A DNA stretch of 64,000 nt, from contig OY760073.1 in assembly GCA_963663025.1 (NCBI GenBank), forward strand, positions 682,001 to 746,000. The letters run 5' to 3'. The notes under the pieces were generated by a model. It worked only from the letters and a program-made list of their open reading frames with translations, was not told the origin of the DNA and made no database searches. This document shows positions 42,725-50,939 of the stretch, piece after piece. Both the position numbers and the translations under genes were made by a program. Origin of the DNA: JAGWBF01 sp963663025 (lineage in GTDB: Bacteria > Chloroflexota > Dehalococcoidia > Lucifugimonadales > JAGWBF01). How positions within the stretch are numbered: the stretch's first letter is position 1; every line of letters begins with the position of its first letter.

Positions 42725-43141
42725 TCACTTGTCTCGTTTAGCGATGATGGTAAGGTGGTTTTGGTTGTTTTCTCTTCGGTAGGAAGCATGATCCATAAGT
42801 TTAATGGTGAGGTAGATACCGAGTTTACCGATGGGTCGGTCATCTATGGGCGCCTGTGTGTCTGTTGTAGGAGCTTGAGTGAGAGGGTTGAAAGGTTTGC
42901 CCCCATCGATGAATTCCAGGGTCAGGGCATCAGGTTCGGAGAAGATGTTGAGGTCTATAAGATGGGTGCCTGAGTCGAAGCCGTAGTCCATGATGTTGAG
43001 GATGACCTCTTCCACAACCAGGTGTACGCGGAAGGAGAGGTCTTGGGGCCAGTCCTGCTCATCTGCGAACTCCTGGAGAGCATCGACGATGCGCGGGAGT
43101 TCATCCCGGTTGTTTTGTACCTTGAGGAGGAGGGAGGTCAA
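42725..43141 (-). CDS. RsbW-like anti-sigma/serine kinase (ATPase-c_2 fold)
   Basis: This 138-residue GHKL-type ATPase belongs to the RsbW/SpoIIAB kinase class. The N box VVEEVILNIMDYGF and the Gly-rich region LEFIDGGKPFNPL and PIGKLGIYLTIKLMD are present. RsbW proteins phosphorylate an STAS antagonist and hold a sigma factor or other partner. It overlaps the PP2C gene by 4 bases, so the two are coupled. No sigma factor gene lies in the cluster, so the output target is unknown. Confidence 0.9.
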   Translation of the reverse strand: MTSLLLKVQNNRDELPRIVDALQEFADEQDWPQDLSFRVHLVVEEVILNIMDYGFDSGTHLIDLNIFSEPDALTLEFIDGGKPFNPLTQAPTTDTQAPIDDRPIGKLGIYLTIKLMDHASYRRENNQNHLTIIAKRDK

Positions 43142-44310
43142 GATGAGAAGTTGCCTCTGGAAAGGGTAAGGCAGGTGATATCGTCGGACTGGGGAGCTTC
43201 AGCGACGAATGTGCGGACGTTGTGGAAGACCGCTTCGTTGGCATCATGGGAGGTTTTGGGTGGGCTGTCGGTGAAGATGTTTAAGAGCCTGTCGTTGCCG
43301 AACTCTTCATAGTCGGCGTTCATAGCTTCGGTGACCCCATCGGTGTAGAGGATGAAGGTATCTCCCTGGGAGAGGGTGATTTCATCCTGAGAGTAGGGAA
43401 GGTCGGGCATAAGGCCCAGTGCTATGCCCCCGGAGGTAGGAAGAAGCTCGGAGGAGCCGTTGGCATGGACGATGAGGGGGGCGTTGTGGCCTCCGTTGGC
43501 GTAGGAAAGGTGGCCGGATTCAGGGTTGTATTCTGCATAGAGGATGGTGACGAACATAGCGCTCTCATTGTCCTGGCTGAGGAGGTTGTTGACCTCCTGG
43601 AGAACATCGGCAGGGTTGGAGGAGCCGATGGCTGCACCTTTGAGAAGGGTGCGTGCGGACATCATAAAGAGGGCGGCTGGGACCCCTTTGCCGGACACAT
43701 CGGCGATAGCAAGGCCGATGCGCCCGTTTTCCAGGCGGATGACATCAAAGAAATCTCCTCCGACGCTTCGGGCAGGTTCCATGTTGCCGAAGACCTGGAA
43801 GGTGGGGGAGGAGGGAAACTGGGTGGGGAGGATGGACTGCTGCATGTTGCTGGCCACATCCAGCTCATTCTGGATAGCAACGAGCTTATCTCTGGAAGCC
43901 AGAGCATCGCGCCACTCTTCTATGTGGCTTAATGTCCTGGAGATGGTGACCTCCAGGTCTTCGAAATCTATAGGTTTGGTGACAAAGTCGAAAGCACCTC
44001 GGTTCATAGCGGTGCGGATGTTTTTCATATCTCCGTAGGCGGAGATGATGACAGCTCTAAGGTCTGGGTCTACGTTGGGAATCTGTTCGAGGAGGGTGAG
44101 GCCATCCATCTGGGGCATGTTGATGTCGGAGAGCACCATGTCGATTTCCGAATCTTCGCGGAGCTTGGCAAGAGCTTCGAGGCCGTTCTGAGCGAAGGTG
44201 AAGTTGTACTTGCCTGCTCTGATGTGGCGACGCATACGCTGGAGCACAAGGGGTTCCACATCAGGTTCATCATCTACGACGAGGATTTTGTAGGGTTTGG
44301 GAGATTCCAT
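43138..44310 (-). CDS. Response regulator with PP2C (RsbU/SpoIIE-type) phosphatase output
   Basis: This 390-residue protein joins a receiver domain (about 1-125, phospho-acceptor Asp-62 in MVLSDINMPQMDG, Lys in FVTKPID) to an SpoIIE/PP2C phosphatase domain (about 185-385). The linker is helical. PP2C motifs are ARSVGGDFFDVIRL, IADVSGKGVPAALFM, YANGGHNAPL and LYTDGVTEAMN, with metal-binding Asp residues intact. It should dephosphorylate the STAS antagonist in response to phosphorylation by the histidine kinase encoded two genes downstream. It lies 19 bases after the STAS gene stop. Confidence 0.93.
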   Translation of the reverse strand: MESPKPYKILVVDDEPDVEPLVLQRMRRHIRAGKYNFTFAQNGLEALAKLREDSEIDMVLSDINMPQMDGLTLLEQIPNVDPDLRAVIISAYGDMKNIRTAMNRGAFDFVTKPIDFEDLEVTISRTLSHIEEWRDALASRDKLVAIQNELDVASNMQQSILPTQFPSSPTFQVFGNMEPARSVGGDFFDVIRLENGRIGLAIADVSGKGVPAALFMMSARTLLKGAAIGSSNPADVLQEVNNLLSQDNESAMFVTILYAEYNPESGHLSYANGGHNAPLIVHANGSSELLPTSGGIALGLMPDLPYSQDEITLSQGDTFILYTDGVTEAMNADYEEFGNDRLLNIFTDSPPKTSHDANEAVFHNVRTFVAEAPQSDDITCLTLSRGNFSS

Positions 44311-44329
44311 GGTAGAAGGAGGGACTTAC

Positions 44330-44725
44330 CTAGCTGCCAAGGGAAGCAAGGGCATCAGCTTGGGCAGGATGGACAGGGATGATCTTATCGAAGCCGCTGA
44401 TCTGGAACACCTCGCTGATGGAAGGGGAGAGGGAGCAGACACCGAACTTGCCGGACTTGCCCTGAAGCTGGCGTGCTATGAGAAGGATGACCCTTAGGCC
44501 TGCGCTGCTGATGTAGGAAAGGTCTTCCATATCAAGGAGGAGGGCGGTGGCGTTGGTGCTGAGGATGGATTCGAGGGCATCCTGGAACTCTCTGGCATTG
44601 CTGCCATCAACCCGGCCGGAGGTTCTGGCAACAAGGACTGACCCCTTGTTTTCACCTTCGACCTTGAGATTCTTGGTATCAACAGCAACCCAAGCTCCAT
44701 TACCCTGCTGGCCGGAAGTTTCCAT
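44330..44725 (-). CDS. STAS-domain anti-sigma factor antagonist (RsbV-like)
   Basis: This 131-residue STAS protein has the typical phospho-site strand-helix MEDLSYISSAGLRVIL with probable Ser-74, and the C-terminal ISEVFQISGFDKIIPV. When dephosphorylated such antagonists bind RsbW-type kinases and free their client. The start at METSGQQ is chosen because AAGGAG lies 9 bases before it; a longer frame upstream runs into the promoter. It is the first gene of the five-gene signalling operon. Confidence 0.92.
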   Translation of the reverse strand: METSGQQGNGAWVAVDTKNLKVEGENKGSVLVARTSGRVDGSNAREFQDALESILSTNATALLLDMEDLSYISSAGLRVILLIARQLQGKSGKFGVCSLSPSISEVFQISGFDKIIPVHPAQADALASLGS

Positions 44726-44790
44726 CGTCCCCCGCTCCTTTACGATGACAATCCAAACACAGCCAGACCTCAAAGGCTGGCCTGCACCAT

Positions 44791-44799
44791 AGTATAGCA
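44791..44799 (-). promoter_or_regulatory. Extended -10 promoter of the partner-switch operon
   Basis: On the minus strand TGCTATACT is an extended -10 element (TGn-TATACT). No strong -35 is visible. The predicted leader is about 60 bases and ends in AAGGAG before the STAS gene. Confidence 0.45.
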
Positions 44800-45002
44800 T
44801 ATACACAGAGAGGTGCACTGGTACTACCAATCTTGAGGAGTTGAGAGAGTCTCAATACAAGGAAGCGAAAGAGGGGCCGGATACCTACAGTCCCAGCAGG
44901 TACGAAAGCAGGGAATAACAACCCTCGGCTTGGCAGAAACCGGGGGCGCGCTGCGCAGGGCATCCCACGGCTACGCCTCTCCTTTCCTGTAGGGTTTGAC
45001 TC

Positions 45003-45011
45003 TGCTATACT
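45003..45011 (+). promoter_or_regulatory. Extended -10 promoter of purA
   Basis: TGCTATACT on the plus strand matches the same extended -10 pattern as the facing operon promoter. A -35 is weak (TTTCCT-like). The leader to the purA ATG would be about 85 bases. Confidence 0.45.
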
Positions 45012-45101
45012 CCCCAAGGCCTTTTTCAGCTTGGAGCTAGGGAGAACGAATCTGCTCCCAGGCGCCAGCTCAATTGTGTATGCGGCGAGGATAAGGAAAG
45101 A

Positions 45102-46385
45102 ATGCCGGCTTATGCTGTGATAGGCGCCCAATGGGGTGATGAGGGGAAGGGCAAGATAATCGACTATCTTGCCGAGAAAGCCGACTGCGTGGTGCGGTAC
45201 GGTGGCGGGAACAACGCAGGTCACACCGTCGTCAATTCCCAGGGAGAGTTCAGCCTCCACCTGGTGCCCTCCGGCATTTTCCGGCCCCGTTCCATCTGCA
45301 TCATCGGCAGCGGAGTGGTTGTGGACCCCGATGTCTTGTTGAATGAGCTGGACTACCTGTGCTCAGCCGGCGTGGACACCGACAGGCTGCAGGTGAGTGA
45401 TCGGGCGCACCTGATAATGCCCTACCACGGCCTCCTGGACAACCTGGATGAGAAGTCCCGGGGAGACGCAGCCATCGGCACCACAGGCATGGGTGTGGGA
45501 CCCGCCTACATGGACAAGACTGGGCGTACGGGAATCAGGGCGGGAGACTTGAAAGACCTGCCTGCGCTGCGTCCCCGGCTGGAAAAGGTCGTCGAGTCCA
45601 AGAACGCGATAATCACCCGCATCTACGGGGGGGACCCTATTTCCGCATCGGATATCTACGACAAGTGCCAGGAGTGGGCGGAGAAGATGAGGGACCATAT
45701 TCAGTCAGCCGAGGTGACGGTCCGGGAATCTTTGGCTCGCGGCGAGAATGTACTCCTCGAAGGCGCCCAAGGCACCCTGCTTGACGTGGACCATGGTACC
45801 TATCCCTATGTAACTTCGTCCTCGCCCTCGGTCGGAGGGGCCTGCACCGGCCTGGGCATCAGCCCCAGGGGGATCGTCGGGATTGTCGGGGTGTTCAAGG
45901 CCTACTGCACCAGGGTGGGCAGCGGCCCAATGCCCTCGGAGATGTTTGATGCTACGGGCGATGCCCTGCGGGAGAAAGCCTGGGAATACGGCACCACTAC
46001 AGGGCGGGCCAGGCGCATAGGCTGGTTCGATGGGGTGGCAGGACGCTACAGCGCCAACGTCAACGGCTTCACTTCCCTGGTGCTCACCCGGCTGGACGTG
46101 CTCGACGGACTGGAAAGCATAAAGGTGTGCACCGGCTACAAGGTTGGCGGCAAGGTTGTGAAGGAGTTTCCGGCCAGCATTTCAACCCTGGAAGACTGCC
46201 AGCCGGTGTTCGAAGAGCTGCCTGGCTGGACCGAGCCGACAGCCAGCACCACCAGCAAGTCGGACCTGCCCAAGGCGGCGGCGGACTACATCAACTGCAT
46301 TGAAGACCTGATCGGGTGCCCGGTGCACCTGATATCCACGGGGCCTGGTCGCGACGAGACGATCCTGGTAGAAGAGATCATCTAG
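45102..46385 (+). CDS. purA: Adenylosuccinate synthetase
   Basis: PurA makes adenylosuccinate from IMP, aspartate and GTP in AMP synthesis. The 427-residue protein has the GTP/IMP N-terminal motif IGAQWGDEGKGKIIDYLAE, the GGNNAGHT loop, TTGMGVGPAYMDKTGR and the C-terminal STGPGRDETI. Length is normal. The ribosome site is AAGGAAAG. It is monocistronic; dapA converges on it. Confidence 0.97.
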   Translation: MPAYAVIGAQWGDEGKGKIIDYLAEKADCVVRYGGGNNAGHTVVNSQGEFSLHLVPSGIFRPRSICIIGSGVVVDPDVLLNELDYLCSAGVDTDRLQVSDRAHLIMPYHGLLDNLDEKSRGDAAIGTTGMGVGPAYMDKTGRTGIRAGDLKDLPALRPRLEKVVESKNAIITRIYGGDPISASDIYDKCQEWAEKMRDHIQSAEVTVRESLARGENVLLEGAQGTLLDVDHGTYPYVTSSSPSVGGACTGLGISPRGIVGIVGVFKAYCTRVGSGPMPSEMFDATGDALREKAWEYGTTTGRARRIGWFDGVAGRYSANVNGFTSLVLTRLDVLDGLESIKVCTGYKVGGKVVKEFPASISTLEDCQPVFEELPGWTEPTASTTSKSDLPKAAADYINCIEDLIGCPVHLISTGPGRDETILVEEII

Positions 46386-46474
46386 CTCGCTTGGCCCATT
46401 CGCCCGTTGGGGTCCCGGGGCGTGTCGACTCGAGGCCTCGCTCGAACTTCTGGTGCAACCCTGGCTGGACTGGG

Positions 46475-47371
46475 CTATGAAGCTACAGGCAGGTCTATCT
46501 CGTACTGCTCAAGCACCTTTTCTATTTGCCTGGCCGAAGTTTCGTCGGGGATGACCAGGGGGAGTCGAGGCGCGCCCACACCGAACCCGATGTGGTTCAG
46601 TGCGTGCTTCACGGGGATCGGGTTGGAAACTATGAAGAGCACCTTGAACAGGGCCAGGAGGCGGCGGTGCTTAGAGGCCGCCTTCTCTATCTCCCCCTCC
46701 AGCACCATGCCCATCATCGCGCTTATCTGGTTTCCCACCAGATGGGAGGCGACGCTCACGACACCATGACCGCCCATGGCCATTATGGGGAAGGTCTCGT
46801 TGTCGTTGCCACTCCACACCCTGAAACCCTCGGCACAGCCATTGATGGTCCGCGCGGTCTGGTCCAGGTCGCTGCCCGCGTCCTTAACGCCGATAATGTT
46901 GTCCACGTGGCTCAGCCTGATGGTCGTTTCGTCAGTCATGTTGAGGCTGGTGCGGCTGGTTACGTTGTACAGCATGCAAGGTATGTGGACGCTGCCCGCT
47001 ATGGCCTTGAAGTGCTGATACAGGCCCTCCTGGGGAGGCTTGTTGTAGTAGGGCACCACCAGGAGTACCCCGTCGGCCCCGGCCCGCTCCGCCTCGATGC
47101 TCATCTCGATGCTCTCGGCGGTGTTGTAGGTGCCTGTACCGGCGATGATGCTGGCACGGCTGCCCACACTATCCTTCAGTTCGGCGAACAGGCGGAGCTT
47201 CTCATCCTTGGTCACGGTCGGGCCTTCTCCCGTGGTCCCGGTGACGATCAGGCCGTCGCTGCCCGAGTCCACAAGAGCATTGGCCAGGGCCTTGGCCTTG
47301 GCGTAGTTGACCTTGCCTTCATCGTCGAAGGGGGTCACCATGGCCGTTATCAGCCTTCCTAGCTCGCTCAC
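46475..47371 (-). CDS. dapA: 4-Hydroxy-tetrahydrodipicolinate synthase
   Basis: DapA condenses pyruvate and aspartate semialdehyde in the lysine/diaminopimelate pathway. The 298-residue TIM barrel has GTTGEGPTVTKDEK, PYYNKPPQEG, the YNVTSRT proton relay and the Schiff-base Lys in IIGVKDAGSD. Related enzymes such as N-acetylneuraminate lyase share these residues, but the dapB and asd genes upstream on the same strand favour DapA. It follows an aldehyde dehydrogenase gene by about 40 bases. Its stop is about 90 bases from the purA stop. Confidence 0.93.
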   Translation of the reverse strand: MSELGRLITAMVTPFDDEGKVNYAKAKALANALVDSGSDGLIVTGTTGEGPTVTKDEKLRLFAELKDSVGSRASIIAGTGTYNTAESIEMSIEAERAGADGVLLVVPYYNKPPQEGLYQHFKAIAGSVHIPCMLYNVTSRTSLNMTDETTIRLSHVDNIIGVKDAGSDLDQTARTINGCAEGFRVWSGNDNETFPIMAMGGHGVVSVASHLVGNQISAMMGMVLEGEIEKAASKHRRLLALFKVLFIVSNPIPVKHALNHIGFGVGAPRLPLVIPDETSARQIEKVLEQYEIDLPVAS

Positions 47372-47413
47372 CTCAGACCTCCTGGCATGGGAGTTGAAGA
47401 CCCGATTCCCACA

Positions 47414-48931
47414 TCACCCCTTGATCACTTGGCGATAAGCCGGCTTGGTGGCTAGGCCGGTGCCATCGGTGTAAATCTGCTTGACTTCGATGAAGTCGTC
47501 CAAGCCGTAGGGGCCAAGCTCCCTGCCTACACCGCTCTCTTTGAAACCTCCCCAGATGCCCTCAACCGGCTGAGCGTAATTATCCCATATCCAGACAGTT
47601 CCCGCACGGATTTGCCGGGCCACGCGCATGGCGCGGACGTAGTCCCCGCTCCACACGCCTGCCACCAAGCCGTATGGCACATCGTTGGCCAGCTCGACAG
47701 CCTCTTCCTCCTCGTGGAAGGAAGTCACTGCGACCACGGGTCCAAATATCTCTTCCTGGCCAAGGGCGGAGGAGTTGTCCACATTATCGAAGATGGTCGG
47801 GGCCACGTAGTATCCATGATCGTAGAAGTCGCCGGCCAGCTTGTTGCCGCCCGTGACCAGGGAGAACCCCGAGTCAAGCCCCGTCCGTATGTACTGCTGG
47901 ACAGTGTTCTCCTGGTTCCTGGAAACCAGCGGGCCCATGTCGGTAGATTGTTCTTCGGGCTGCCCCACCTCGATGGCCTTGGTCAGGGACACGACCTGTT
48001 CCAGGAAGGAGTCGTGGATGTTGTCCTGGACGAGCAGCCTAGTGGTTGCCCCGCAGGCCTGGCCTGCATTGCGGAACATGCCGAACACAGCGGCCCGGGC
48101 GGCTGCGTCCAGGTCCGAATCTTCGAATACCACGAAGGGGGCCTTGCCTCCCAACTCCAGGCTGATGCGCTTGACGTTCATGGCGGCTTCAGCAGCGATT
48201 CTCTTGCCCGTGCCCGTCTCGCCGGTGAATGATATCTTGTCGATTCCCGGGTTCCTTACCATCTCCACGCCGATGACATCGCCGGGACCCGTCACGAAGT
48301 TGACTATCCCTGCTGGGGCGCCAGCCTCGTGAAGCAGCTTGACCAGCTCGAAGGTACTCTGAGGGGTGTAGCTCGCGGGCTTGAGCACCAGTGTGCATCC
48401 GACAGCCAAGGCAGGGGCCACCTTGCGGGCTGTCTGGGTCAGCGGGAAGTTCCAGGGGGTGATGAGTCCCACGACCCCCATCGGCTCCTTGACGAGGTTG
48501 ATCATAGAACCGCTGGGTTGGAAGAAGGACTCCCCGTAGAGCTTCCCCGCATACCCGGCGTAAAAGTCGAAGATGTCTGCAGCGGCGGTCACATGACCTG
48601 TGGCTTGCCGGATGGGCATTCCGACCTCCAGTCGGACTATGGCAGCCAAGCGCTCGGCGTTGGCGCGTATGAGCTCGCCGGTACGGAACAGAACCCGCTC
48701 CCGAACCTTGTGGTTGGTCGTCCAGCCCTCTGCGTTGGTGTCGAAGGCGCGCCGGGCCGCATCGATGGCCGCCCTCATGTCGGATGCGGTCCCCTCGGCA
48801 GCGGCCGTAACGGTCACCCGGTTATCCGCCGGGTTCTCGCGATGGAACTGCTTACCCGACGAGGAAGATCCTTCCTCGCCGTTTATCAGCAGGGGGCAAT
48901 GGAAGGGCATCTGTGCTTCTGCGGAAGTCAT
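47414..48931 (-). CDS. NAD(P)-dependent aldehyde dehydrogenase
   Basis: This 505-residue protein is a general aldehyde dehydrogenase. The cofactor-site region shows VVGLITPWNFPLTQTARKVA. The catalytic Glu is in SLELGGKAPFVVFEDSD, and the catalytic Cys is in MFRNAGQACGATTRLL. All are present, so the enzyme should be active on an aldehyde to yield the acid. It lies between asd and dapA, which is not part of any standard lysine operon, and no lysine-pathway step needs it. The substrate could be betaine aldehyde, a semialdehyde or another aldehyde. Confidence 0.9.
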   Translation of the reverse strand: MTSAEAQMPFHCPLLINGEEGSSSSGKQFHRENPADNRVTVTAAAEGTASDMRAAIDAARRAFDTNAEGWTTNHKVRERVLFRTGELIRANAERLAAIVRLEVGMPIRQATGHVTAAADIFDFYAGYAGKLYGESFFQPSGSMINLVKEPMGVVGLITPWNFPLTQTARKVAPALAVGCTLVLKPASYTPQSTFELVKLLHEAGAPAGIVNFVTGPGDVIGVEMVRNPGIDKISFTGETGTGKRIAAEAAMNVKRISLELGGKAPFVVFEDSDLDAAARAAVFGMFRNAGQACGATTRLLVQDNIHDSFLEQVVSLTKAIEVGQPEEQSTDMGPLVSRNQENTVQQYIRTGLDSGFSLVTGGNKLAGDFYDHGYYVAPTIFDNVDNSSALGQEEIFGPVVAVTSFHEEEEAVELANDVPYGLVAGVWSGDYVRAMRVARQIRAGTVWIWDNYAQPVEGIWGGFKESGVGRELGPYGLDDFIEVKQIYTDGTGLATKPAYRQVIKG

Positions 48932-49013
48932 CTACTACACCACTCCTAAGGGAAGATCAGGGAGGTTGGACATCATGTGTCAGAATTGGCCTCAAAAGGA
49001 GACCGATGAGATT

Positions 49014-50069
49014 CTACACGGAACGGGACGAGGCTGCTACCTTTGATGGTACGAGGCAGTTGAGACGCAGCACCTCTTCGGCGATCTGGATGGCGTTAAG
49101 GGCAGCCCCCTTCCGAAGGTTGTCGCAAACGACCCACATCGCCAAGCCGCAGTCCGAGGAGATGTCCTGACGGATGCGCCCCACGTAGACATCGTCGGTG
49201 CCGACCACATCCCAGGGAGTGGGGTAGTCCTTCTCCCCTGGGGCGCCCACAACCTTCACCCCCGGCATTTCGCCCAGCAACTCCGCAGCCCGTTCGGGGT
49301 CGACGGGCTCCCGAAACTCCAAGTGGACCGCGGCGCTGTGGGCGCCGAAGACGGGAACCCTCACGCAGGTGGCCGACACAGGAACGTCGGACAGGTGCAT
49401 GATCTTCCGGGTTTCCTGGAGCATCTTCTGCTCTTCGAAGGTGTAGCCGTTGGCGGTGAAATCATCGATGTGAGGAAAAATGTTAAAGGCGATCTGTCGC
49501 GGAAGGTTTCCTGGCTCGACGGCGTCCCCATCCAGCACTGCCCGGCTCTGCTGCCTCAACTCCTCCATGGCTGCCGCCCCTGCGCCGGACACCGACTGGT
49601 ATGTGGATGCCACCATGCGGGTGATGGGCGACTCCCGGTTCAGGGGATGGGCGACCATGACAAGGGGCGTTGTCGAGCAGTTGGGGATGGCGATGATCCC
49701 CCGGTGCCACTTCACATCTTCCCCGTTTACCTCGGGAACGACCAGGGGGACATCCGGGTCCATCCGAAAGCAGGAGCTGTCATCGATGACGAGGGCACCG
49801 GCGTCCACAGCCGCTGGCCCCAGCTGTGCGCTTAGACTGCTGTTGACAGATATAAAGGCGATGTCCATTCCACGGAACTGGTCGGGGGAAGCCTCTCTGA
49901 CTCCCAGGTCCTCCCCGCGCACCTTCAGTCCGGTGCCGGCAGATCGGCTGGATGCCAGCAGCCTGATTTCGTCTGCTGGGAAATCTCGCTCTTCCAGGAT
50001 TCGCAGGAACTCCCGTCCCACAGCCCCTGTGGCGCCGACTACCGCTATGTTGGGTTCTTTTGTGTTCAT
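49014..50069 (-). CDS. asd: Aspartate-semialdehyde dehydrogenase
   Basis: Asd reduces aspartyl-4-phosphate to aspartate semialdehyde, the branch point to lysine, threonine and methionine. The 351-residue protein has the NADP-binding VVGATGAVGREFLRIL, the catalytic Cys in IIAIPNCSTTPLV, and YQSVSGAGAAAMEEL with the conserved substrate-contact region. Length is typical. It lies 9 bases downstream of dapB and is probably in the same transcript. Assignment is secure. Confidence 0.95.
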   Translation of the reverse strand: MNTKEPNIAVVGATGAVGREFLRILEERDFPADEIRLLASSRSAGTGLKVRGEDLGVREASPDQFRGMDIAFISVNSSLSAQLGPAAVDAGALVIDDSSCFRMDPDVPLVVPEVNGEDVKWHRGIIAIPNCSTTPLVMVAHPLNRESPITRMVASTYQSVSGAGAAAMEELRQQSRAVLDGDAVEPGNLPRQIAFNIFPHIDDFTANGYTFEEQKMLQETRKIMHLSDVPVSATCVRVPVFGAHSAAVHLEFREPVDPERAAELLGEMPGVKVVGAPGEKDYPTPWDVVGTDDVYVGRIRQDISSDCGLAMWVVCDNLRKGAALNAIQIAEEVLRLNCLVPSKVAASSRSV

Positions 50070-50078
50070 AGTGCTGAC

Positions 50079-50870
50079 CTAAAGACCCATGATCTTGTCC
50101 AGGCCCACAACGAAACGACCAAGCTTTCCGACCTCCCGGACTGCCAGCAGCATTCCAGGCATGCAGCAGTCCCTGCTTATCATGTCGTGACGGAGGGTGA
50201 GGGCCTGGCCAGCCATGCCCATAATGACTTCGTGGTGGGCGACCCTGCCGGCCATTCGTATGCTGTGGATTCCGACGCCGCCCTGCTCGCCTCCCCTTAC
50301 GTTGGCGATGTTCTCCTTCTCGGTGACATTCCGGCGGTACTCCCGCCCCTCGGTTATGGCGCCGGCGATAACCATCGCGGTACCCGAAGGCGCATCTATC
50401 TTTGCCTCGTGGTGGGTTTCCACTATGTCCACATAGTCGAAATAGGGTGCTGCCTGCTTTGCCATGTGCACGAGGAGCACGCCTCCGATGGACAGGTTGG
50501 CGGCGACGACTATTCCCACTCCGTGTTCCTTGGAGATGGCCTCCAGCCTGCTAAAGTCATCTTCCAGCAGACCTGTGGTGCCGGTCACCAGGTGGATGCC
50601 CCGTTGTGCAGCCAAAGGCGCTGCGGCCATCACTGATCCAGCGGTGGTGAAATCCACCAGCACTTCGGGCTTGGTGGAGTCCAGGATAGCTGCCAGGTTG
50701 GTGCTAATGGGCACGGTTTGGGACGTATTGGGCACTTCCAGGTGAGGTCCACGGTCGTGCCGGCAGGTGGCGCCGACCAGTTCCATGTCGGGAGTCTTGG
50801 ACAGGGCGATGACAGCTTCCCGCCCCATCTTGCCGGTTGCGCCGGCCACGGCAACCCTTATCGCGGCCAT
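50079..50870 (-). CDS. dapB: 4-Hydroxy-tetrahydrodipicolinate reductase
   Basis: DapB reduces the DapA product in the lysine/diaminopimelate pathway. The Rossmann motif VAGATGKMGREAV is at the N-terminus and the active-site signature VETHHEAKIDAPSGTA near residue 160, including catalytic His and Lys. The start at MAAIRVAVAG gives 263 residues; an upstream TTG would add 14 atypical residues. It lies about 70 bases after pnp and 9 bases before asd. Confidence 0.95.
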   Translation of the reverse strand: MAAIRVAVAGATGKMGREAVIALSKTPDMELVGATCRHDRGPHLEVPNTSQTVPISTNLAAILDSTKPEVLVDFTTAGSVMAAAPLAAQRGIHLVTGTTGLLEDDFSRLEAISKEHGVGIVVAANLSIGGVLLVHMAKQAAPYFDYVDIVETHHEAKIDAPSGTAMVIAGAITEGREYRRNVTEKENIANVRGGEQGGVGIHSIRMAGRVAHHEVIMGMAGQALTLRHDMISRDCCMPGMLLAVREVGKLGRFVVGLDKIMGL

Positions 50871-50939
50871 CGGAAACCCTGTCCTATGCCCGCCCAGCGG
50901 CAGTGGAGACAAGCCCCTTGATGGGCAATAGCCGTGGGG

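Larger units (their letters stand above)
44726..45101. other. Divergent intergenic region between the signalling operon and purA
   Basis: About 375 bp hold two facing promoters, an extended -10 for the leftward operon and another for purA. I see no gene or strong secondary structure in the rest. Confidence 0.5.
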
